Source: Anaerolineae bacterium | GTDB lineage: Bacteria; Chloroflexota; Anaerolineae; Anaerolineales; Villigracilaceae | NCBI GenBank assembly: GCA_003694975.1 | Contig: RFJH01000011.1 | Coordinates: forward strand, 1-8,740 | Direction: 5' to 3' | DNA: 8,740 bases | Shown: positions 1-4,984 of the stretch, piece by piece | Layout of the letters: every line of letters begins with the position of its first letter | Position numbering within the stretch: position 1 is the stretch's first letter | Notes under the pieces: model-generated | Told to the model about the DNA's origin: nothing | Database searches by the model: none | The model's input: only the letters and a program-made list of their open reading frames with translations | Translations under genes and position numbers: made by a program

Positions 1-5
1 AACCT

Positions 6-1580
6 ATGCCTTCGCTTGCTCGCCTCTTCTCCGAATTTCCCTTGCGCGTGCTGGCCGGTCTTCCGGATGAGACTCTCGTTACCGATATCGTCTCCGATTC
101 ACGACGGGCAAAGCCGGGCGCGCTCTTTGTCGCCGTGAGGGGAGGCAGCGTCGATGGTCACGATTACATCCCCGATGCGTTGAAACGGGGTGCAGTGGCT
201 GTCGTAGGGGAAGAGCCTGTCGAGGGCCTCTCCGTGCCCTACATCCAGGTGGAGAACTCCCGGCAGGCACTGGCCTACCTCGCCGCGGCCTTTCACGGCT
301 ATCCCGCGCGCCGCCTGACGATGATCGGTGTCACCGGCACGGACGGAAAGACGACGACGAGTAACCTCCTGTACCGGATTCTGCTGGAGGCCGGCCTGAA
401 GGCGGGGGTAATTACCACGGTCAACGCGGTGATCGGCGACGAGGTGATAGATACCGGTTTCCATGTCACCACACCGGACCCGCTCGATGTGCAACGGTAC
501 CTCGCCCGCATGGTAGGTGCCGGCCTGACGCACGTTGTGCTGGAGACCACCTCTCACGGCTGGGCGCAATATCGCGTGGATGCCTGTGAGTTCGATGTCG
601 GTGTGGTGACCAACATCACCCACGAGCACCTGGATTACCACGGTTCCTACGAAGCCTATCGCGCCGCGAAGGCGCGCCTTTTCACCTCCCTGGCCGAGAC
701 CCTGCCCAAGTCACAAGGCAACCCGCGCCTGGCGGTGCTTAATCGAGATGATATCTCTTATCCCTACCTCGCCGAAGTGACCCCGGTGCGCCAGGTCAGT
801 TATGGATTGGGGGAGGGGGCAGACGTGCGGGCGCTTGAGATACGCTACGATGTCTCAGGAATCCACTTTGTGGCCGAAAGCGAGGATTTTCGCGTCGCGG
901 TTTCCAGCCATCTGGTCGGCGCGTACAACGTCTCGAACTGCTTGGCGGCGCTTGCGGCGGCGGTCTACGGTTTGGGGATCGCGCCGGAAGTCGCCGCGCG
1001 AGGGATTGCTACGCTGGAGGGCGTTCCCGGTCGTATGGAGCGCATTGACCTGGGGCAGACGTTCACCGCCATCGTGGATTTCGCCCACACGCCGAACGCC
1101 CTCAAGGTCGCCTTGCAGACCGTCCGCGAGATGACAGAAGGGCGCGTGATCGCCGTCTTCGGCTCCGCCGGGCTGCGCGACCGGTTGAAGCGGCGCATGA
1201 TGGCCGAGGTCTCGGCGGAACTGGCCGATTTCACGGTGTTGACCGCCGAGGACCCGCGCACGGAGTCGCTCACGGCCATTCTGGAGGAGATGGCTTCGGG
1301 GGCGCGAGCGCGCGGCGGGGTCGAGGGCGAAACGTTCTGGCGCGTCCCGGATCGGGGCGAGGCGATTCGCTTCGCGCTGCGTCTGGCGCGTCCGGGCGAC
1401 GTGGTCATCGCCTGCGGGAAAGGACACGAGCAGTCCATGTGCTTTGGTACAATAGAATATCCCTGGGATGATCGGACCGCCATGCGCGCCGCGCTGGCGG
1501 AATTGTTGGGGCAGCAGGGACCGCCGATGCCGTACCTGCCCACGCAGGATAAGATGGAAAGGGAGTGGTTGGAAAAATGA
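6..1580 (+). CDS. murE: MurE-type UDP-MurNAc-dipeptide ligase (peptidoglycan precursor synthesis)
   Basis: This cytoplasmic ligase adds the third amino acid, normally a diamino acid, to UDP-MurNAc-L-Ala-D-Glu using ATP. The three Mur-ligase domains are visible. The N-terminal MurE domain (about 1-100) contains SDSR (30-33) and GALFVAVRG (38-46). The central ATPase has the P-loop GVTGTDGKTTT (108-118), TTPDP (155-159), ETTSHG (180-185, usually E-V/S-S-S-H) and N-I-T-H-E-H-L-D-Y-H-G (203-213). K222 in AAKARLF is the expected carbamylated lysine. The C-terminal domain has FGSAGLRDRLKR (385-396), EDPR (415-418) and GKGHE (471-475). The length of 524 aa is slightly above the usual 480-510 and includes a 25-residue tail. 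The ATG at 6 gives a normal family N-terminus, but only five bases lie upstream, so an earlier start cannot be excluded. The amino acid added is uncertain because the usual meso-DAP motif DNPR reads EDPR. The stop overlaps the desaturase start. Confidence 0.93.
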   Translation: MPSLARLFSEFPLRVLAGLPDETLVTDIVSDSRRAKPGALFVAVRGGSVDGHDYIPDALKRGAVAVVGEEPVEGLSVPYIQVENSRQALAYLAAAFHGYPARRLTMIGVTGTDGKTTTSNLLYRILLEAGLKAGVITTVNAVIGDEVIDTGFHVTTPDPLDVQRYLARMVGAGLTHVVLETTSHGWAQYRVDACEFDVGVVTNITHEHLDYHGSYEAYRAAKARLFTSLAETLPKSQGNPRLAVLNRDDISYPYLAEVTPVRQVSYGLGEGADVRALEIRYDVSGIHFVAESEDFRVAVSSHLVGAYNVSNCLAALAAAVYGLGIAPEVAARGIATLEGVPGRMERIDLGQTFTAIVDFAHTPNALKVALQTVREMTEGRVIAVFGSAGLRDRLKRRMMAEVSAELADFTVLTAEDPRTESLTAILEEMASGARARGGVEGETFWRVPDRGEAIRFALRLARPGDVVIACGKGHEQSMCFGTIEYPWDDRTAMRAALAELLGQQGPPMPYLPTQDKMEREWLEK

Positions 1581-2575
1581 ACGTGCGCTGGCAGACGCTT
1601 ATCAAACCTTACCAGGTGCCGGATACGCGTCGCAGTATCTGGCAGATTGCCAACACGCTGATTCCCTATTTCGTACTATGGTATCTGATGATTCGCAGCG
1701 TGGAGGTCTCGTATGCTCTGACGCTGCTTTTGGCGTTCCCCACGGCAGGGTTCATGGTGCGCACTTTCATCATCTTCCACGATTGCGGGCACAACGCGCT
1801 CTTCAAATCAAAGCGTGCCAATCAGATCGTGGGTATCGTGACCGGGATCCTGACCTTCACGCCCTGGCAGCGCTGGTGGCACGACCATGCCATCCACCAC
1901 GCCACTGCGGGCGACCTGGATCGGCGCGGCACGGGGGATGTCTACACCATGACGGTGGAGGAGTACCTCGCCTCCCCGTGGTGGAAGAAGGTCGCCTATC
2001 GCATTATGCGTAACCCGTTCTTCTTGCTCGTGGTGGGGCCGCCGCTCGTCTTCGCCGTGGTGCAGCGTTTCCCGGCGCGCAAGGACGGCAGGCGGGAACG
2101 GGCCAGTGTCTGGTGGACCAATCTGGCACTGGTTCTCTTGATTGGGGGATTGGTCTATCTGGTGGGCTGGCGAACGTACCTGATGGTGCAGTTGCCGGTG
2201 CTCTTCCTGGGCACCTCGGTGGGGGTGTGGCTCTTCTACGTGCAGCATAATTTCGAGGGGACGTATTGGGAGCGCCACGCGAAATGGGATTTCTACCGCG
2301 CGGCGATGGAGGGCAGTTCGTTCTATAAACTGCCTGCTCTCTTGCAGTGGTTCACCGGAAATATCGGGTTTCATCACATTCATCACCTGAGTCCGCGCAT
2401 CCCGAATTACAACCTGCCGCGCGCCTACCGTGAGAATCCTGTCTTTCAGGTTAAACCGCTGACCATCCGTGAGAGCCTGAAATCTCTGCGCCTGCGTCTG
2501 TGGGACGAGGCGGAGAGACGCCTTGTCGGCTGGGAAGCCCTGAAGCGGTATCGGCATCGCCCTCTGGCCGCCTAG
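1577..2575 (+). CDS. Membrane fatty acid desaturase (DesA / omega-6 type)
   Basis: This is an integral-membrane diiron desaturase (FA_desaturase family) that inserts a double bond into acyl chains, probably of membrane lipids, using O2 and a reductant such as ferredoxin. Numbering from the ATG at 1577 (332 aa), the histidine clusters are HDCGH (68-72), HDHAIHH (102-108), H224 in VQHNFEG, and FHHIHH (265-270). The sequence after the second box, GDLDRRGTGDVYT (112-124), and the NYNL after the third (277-280) resemble the cyanobacterial/plant delta-12 type. Hydrophobic helices lie near 24-62, 85-97, 146-164 and 183-220. The start is ATG because it overlaps the murE TGA as ATGA and has AAAGGGAG about 11 bases upstream. 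An in-frame GTG at 1565 would add four residues but lies on top of that purine run. Regiospecificity cannot be read from sequence. Oxygen dependence implies an aerobic or microaerobic host. Confidence 0.9.
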   Translation: MNVRWQTLIKPYQVPDTRRSIWQIANTLIPYFVLWYLMIRSVEVSYALTLLLAFPTAGFMVRTFIIFHDCGHNALFKSKRANQIVGIVTGILTFTPWQRWWHDHAIHHATAGDLDRRGTGDVYTMTVEEYLASPWWKKVAYRIMRNPFFLLVVGPPLVFAVVQRFPARKDGRRERASVWWTNLALVLLIGGLVYLVGWRTYLMVQLPVLFLGTSVGVWLFYVQHNFEGTYWERHAKWDFYRAAMEGSSFYKLPALLQWFTGNIGFHHIHHLSPRIPNYNLPRAYRENPVFQVKPLTIRESLKSLRLRLWDEAERRLVGWEALKRYRHRPLAA

Positions 2576-2606
2576 CCGCCATCCGTTCTCCGGGTACACT
2601 TTCAGA

Positions 2607-2665
2607 CGGGAGATGGCAGCCTGTGATGGCGGATGTGCCCTGAGATCAGGGCGGGTCGTCTCCCG
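2607..2665 (+). terminator. Nested inverted repeats, probable terminator after the desaturase gene
   Basis: An outer 7-bp stem, CGGGAGA (2607-2613) with TCTCCCG (2659-2665), encloses a perfect inner hairpin GCCCTG-AGAT-CAGGGC (2637-2652). The sequence that follows, CTTTCTGC, is only weakly T-rich, so intrinsic termination is plausible rather than clear. An alternative pairing exists between CCGCCATC (2576-2583) and GATGGCGG (2625-2632). The position 30 bases after the stop codon and before a new promoter fits a transcription boundary. Confidence 0.5.
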
Positions 2666-2676
2666 CTTTCTGCAGG

Positions 2677-2695
2677 CAATGTTTTCCAATGTTTT
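2677..2695 (+). repeat. Two direct copies of CAATGTTTT, 10-bp period
   Basis: CAATGTTTT occurs at 2677-2685 and again at 2687-2695, with one base between copies, so the centres are one helical turn apart. It lies about 30-47 bases upstream of the -35 element of the FHA operon promoter. This is where an activator or a cooperative dimer could bind. No known regulator motif is recognised, and chance similarity cannot be excluded for such short AT-rich words. Confidence 0.45.
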
Positions 2696-2699
2696 GGGT

Positions 2700-2724
2700 A
2701 GCCCGATAGTACAGCCGTCGGGCT
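2700..2724. promoter_or_regulatory. Inverted repeat touching the -35 box (possible operator or hairpin)
   Basis: AGCCCGA (2700-2706) and TCGGGCT (2718-2724) form a perfect 7-bp inverted repeat around an 11-base spacer. Its right arm shares its last base with the first base of the putative -35 hexamer. A protein bound here would compete with RNA polymerase, so a repressor site is possible. It could instead act as a final hairpin for upstream transcripts, but no T-run follows. Confidence 0.4.
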
Positions 2725-2752
2725 TGCAGAAACGCCCTCTCCCTTCTATAAT
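2724..2752 (+). promoter_or_regulatory. Sigma70-like promoter for the FHA-mtnP-rodA operon
   Basis: TTGCAG (2724-2729) and a perfect TATAAT (2747-2752) are separated by exactly 17 bases. Transcription would start near 2759, giving a leader of about 40 bases before the first ATG. The position in the only sizeable gap upstream of four closely spaced genes supports the call. The -35 matches the consensus TTGACA at four of six positions at most. Confidence 0.62.
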
Positions 2753-2799
2753 ACTTCTACGATGTTGTTGGTAGCCGGGATTGTTCTTTTTGAGATCGG

Positions 2800-3639
2800 A
2801 TGATGACGCTGAAACTGGCGCAACTGGAGAGCCGTTTGCAGGCTCTGATTGAGGTGCATCTGGTCAACCTGCTTCCCGGGCGAGAGTTCGAGGGAACGCT
2901 GGCCCGGGGGCTGGCGGAGGCCGTGCGCAACAATCTGCTCGTCCGGGCGGATGGCAGCCGGATCGCGCCCAATGTGTATACGTTGATCGTCTCGCCTGAG
3001 GTTGGGGAAGCGTGGCGCTCTGCTTCGCATCTGGTCGAGGGGTTGAAGAAGGTCTTGCATGCTGTGGTCAGCGAGGCCGGGATGCAATTTTCCGCTCCGC
3101 CGACGATTACCCTTTCGATTGATGCCGGTCTTTCCAGAGACGAGGTGCGTTTTGTCGCCTCCCATAAGGTGGAGACGGTGGGGGATACGGTGGGTATGCC
3201 TGTGAAAGAGCCTGCAGAACAAACGGGTGATTCTGGTGAAAACATTCCGGAGAATGCTTTTCTGATTGTTGAGGGAACGAGGATTTTCCCTCTGGAGCGT
3301 CCGGTCGTGAACATCGGACGCAGGCTGGATAACCATCTGGTGATTGACGATCCGCGCGTTTCCCGTAGCCATGCTCAACTGCGCGCCATTCGCGGCCGTT
3401 TTGTCATCTTTGACCTCGATTCCACGGGGGGAACCTTTGTCAATGGGCAGCGCGTCAGTCAGACCATTCTCTATCCCGGCGATGTGATTTCCCTGGCCGG
3501 TGTCCCCTTGATTTATGGTCAGGATAACCCGCCTCCACACATGGACACGGGGGAAACGACTCCCGTCTCGCCCTCCTCAGGAGAGCGCCCTACAGCAATA
3601 TTGCGGCCTTCCGAGGAAGACGACGAAGGCGAAGAATGA
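2800..3639 (+). CDS. fhaA: FhaA-like protein: DUF3662-type N-terminal domain plus FHA domain
   Basis: FHA domains bind phosphothreonine peptides, and in Actinobacteria FhaA couples Ser/Thr kinase signalling to cell-wall synthesis. Residues 1-125 resemble the DUF3662 (FhaA_N) domain, including FEGTLARGL (30-38) and IAPNVYTLIVSPE (55-67). A variable linker follows (about 128-152). The FHA domain spans about 153-242, with GR at 173-174, SxxH at 188-191 (VSRSH), and the DLDSTGGTFVNG loop (205-216) carrying the conserved N215-G216. An acidic, Pro/Ser/Thr-rich tail (about 243-279) contains ETTP (252-255). No membrane segment is present, so the protein is cytoplasmic. An in-frame TGA at 2791-2793 limits the start to ATG 2800 or ATG 2803, and the Shine-Dalgarno is weak for both. 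It is first in the operon and overlaps the next gene by ATGA. The architecture is clear, but the partner kinase is unknown. Confidence 0.87.
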   Translation: MMTLKLAQLESRLQALIEVHLVNLLPGREFEGTLARGLAEAVRNNLLVRADGSRIAPNVYTLIVSPEVGEAWRSASHLVEGLKKVLHAVVSEAGMQFSAPPTITLSIDAGLSRDEVRFVASHKVETVGDTVGMPVKEPAEQTGDSGENIPENAFLIVEGTRIFPLERPVVNIGRRLDNHLVIDDPRVSRSHAQLRAIRGRFVIFDLDSTGGTFVNGQRVSQTILYPGDVISLAGVPLIYGQDNPPPHMDTGETTPVSPSSGERPTAILRPSEEDDEGEE

Positions 3640-4106
3640 GCGCCACCGCTTTGTTGATCCTGCGCATTCTGCTTGCCCTGAGCCTTTACATGTTGCTTGG
3701 CTGGGCATTGTGGTTGCTATGGCGCGATATCCGCCAGCAGGGCGCTCTTCTGGCCGGTCGGAAGGCGCCCTCCATTACCTTGACCGTTCAACGCCCCGGT
3801 GCTCCACCGCAGTCGTTCCGCTTTGAGCAGGTTGAGATTACCCTGGGCCGTGACCCGAACTGCGAAGTGCCTCTCGACGATGGGACTGTCTCTGCCCGTC
3901 ATGCTCGCCTGGCGTACCATCATGGCCAGTGGTGGCTGGAAGACCTGGGATCCACGAACGGTACGCTGCTTAACGGCGAGTTGTTGACGACACCAACGGT
4001 GGTCATTAGCGGCGATGAAATCCGGTGCGGTCAAACGACATTGACCCTTGCCCTGACCGCCCATACTCTGATCGCCGATACATTGCGAATCCAATCTGGA
4101 GAATGA
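3636..4106 (+). CDS. fhaB: FhaB-like membrane-anchored FHA protein
   Basis: This is a 156-residue protein with one N-terminal membrane helix (about 5-29) followed by basic residues (R30, R33, R42), which suggests the C-terminal part faces the cytoplasm. The FHA domain covers about 46-140, with GR at 71-72, SxxH at 86-89 (VSARH), and LEDLGSTNGTLLNG (101-114) carrying N108-G109 and N113-G114. All residues expected for phosphothreonine recognition are present. Actinobacterial FhaB (FipA) has the same anchor-plus-FHA design and interacts with FhaA and the division machinery. A similar bridging role to the membrane is inferred here. The ATG overlaps the fhaA stop (ATGA), so translational coupling is likely, and no alternative start fits better. 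The mtnP start lies two bases after the stop. Confidence 0.86.
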   Translation: MSATALLILRILLALSLYMLLGWALWLLWRDIRQQGALLAGRKAPSITLTVQRPGAPPQSFRFEQVEITLGRDPNCEVPLDDGTVSARHARLAYHHGQWWLEDLGSTNGTLLNGELLTTPTVVISGDEIRCGQTTLTLALTAHTLIADTLRIQSGE

Positions 4107-4108
4107 GT

Positions 4109-4978
4109 ATGCCCGAAAAACCTTCTCTGGCCATTATCGGAGGCTCTGGCCTGTACGCCATGTCCGGCCTGAGCGATACGCAGGAATATGACCTGGATAC
4201 CCCCTTTGGCAAGCCCAGCGCCCCCATCGTGGTAGGGACTCTCGAAGGGCGGCGCGTGGCCTTTCTTGCCCGTCACGGCATTGGCCATCACCTGATGCCC
4301 GGCGAGGTGAATTACCGTGCTAACATCTACGCTCTGAAGTCGCTCGGGGTGGAGCGCGTCGTCAGTATCAGTGCCTGCGGCTCGCTGCGCGAAGACTACG
4401 CGCCGGGGCACATCGTCCTCCCCGACCAACTTTTCGACCTGACGCGCGACCGCCCGCGCACGTTCTTCGGCGAAGGCCTCGTTGCGCATGTCAGTGTGGC
4501 GGACCCTTTCTGCCCCGATCTCACTGCCCGCCTAGAGGAGGCGCTCAAAGAGACAGAAGCAACCGTCCACGTCGGTGGCGCTTTCGTCACCATCGAGGGG
4601 CCGCGCTTCTCCACGAAGGCCGAATCGCACACTTACCGTGCCTGGGGAATGTCTATTATCGGCATGACCACTTCTCCGGAAGCCTTTCTGGCGCGCGAGG
4701 CGGAGTTGTGCTACGCCGTCATGGCTCATGTCACGGATTACGACGTCTGGCACGTGGACGAGGCGCCGGTCACGGTCGAGATGGTCATCCAGACATTGCA
4801 ACGAAACACGCAGATCGCGCAAGAGGCCGTCCGCGCTCTGGTGCGCCGTCTGGACGATGGGGAGCGCACCTGTGATTGTGCACACGCCCTCTCCAATGCC
4901 CTGATTACCGATCCGAAGGTCATCCCTCCGGCCACGCGCGAGAAACTCGATCTCCTGGTCGGTAAATACCTCAAGTGA
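4109..4978 (+). CDS. mtnP: S-methyl-5'-thioadenosine phosphorylase
   Basis: The enzyme splits methylthioadenosine with phosphate into adenine and methylthioribose-1-phosphate, which clears a by-product of polyamine synthesis and feeds methionine salvage. The product is 289 aa, the normal size. It shows GGSG (11-14, phosphate loop), RHG (55-57), ACGSLR (89-94), EGPRFST (163-169) and MTTSPEAFLAREAELCYA (186-203). D210 and D212 in TDYD contact the adenine and separate 6-aminopurine-specific MTAPs from PNPs that use Asn. A CxC pair, C255-D-C257, lies near the C-terminus, as in thermophilic homologues where it helps stability. ATG 4109 was chosen because GGAG (4098-4101) lies 7 bases upstream. The ATG at 4103 overlaps the fhaB stop but is only one base from that site. 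It sits between an FHA gene and rodA, an unexpected place for a salvage enzyme. Confidence 0.93.
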   Translation: MPEKPSLAIIGGSGLYAMSGLSDTQEYDLDTPFGKPSAPIVVGTLEGRRVAFLARHGIGHHLMPGEVNYRANIYALKSLGVERVVSISACGSLREDYAPGHIVLPDQLFDLTRDRPRTFFGEGLVAHVSVADPFCPDLTARLEEALKETEATVHVGGAFVTIEGPRFSTKAESHTYRAWGMSIIGMTTSPEAFLAREAELCYAVMAHVTDYDVWHVDEAPVTVEMVIQTLQRNTQIAQEAVRALVRRLDDGERTCDCAHALSNALITDPKVIPPATREKLDLLVGKYLK

Positions 4979-4984
4979 TCCCGG

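Noticed and set aside
1565..1576. GTG start for the desaturase, four codons upstream of the ATG
   Set aside because: The only good purine-rich ribosome site (1558-1565) overlaps it, so it cannot be placed correctly. ATG 1577 has usable spacing and the typical ATGA overlap.
1808..2689. Long minus-strand open frame opposite the desaturase gene
   Set aside because: Its translation is rich in His, Arg, Pro and Gln and shows no domain. It is the antisense shadow of a GC-rich gene with clear desaturase motifs.
2757..2791. T-rich stretch in the FHA operon leader as an attenuator
   Set aside because: The preceding stem (CTAC with GTAG) is only four base pairs, too weak for termination.
4025..4108. 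Extended N-terminus of MtnP starting inside fhaB
   Set aside because: The extra residues do not resemble the family, and the phosphorylase fold begins with the SLAIIGGSG strand just after ATG 4109, which has its own ribosome site.
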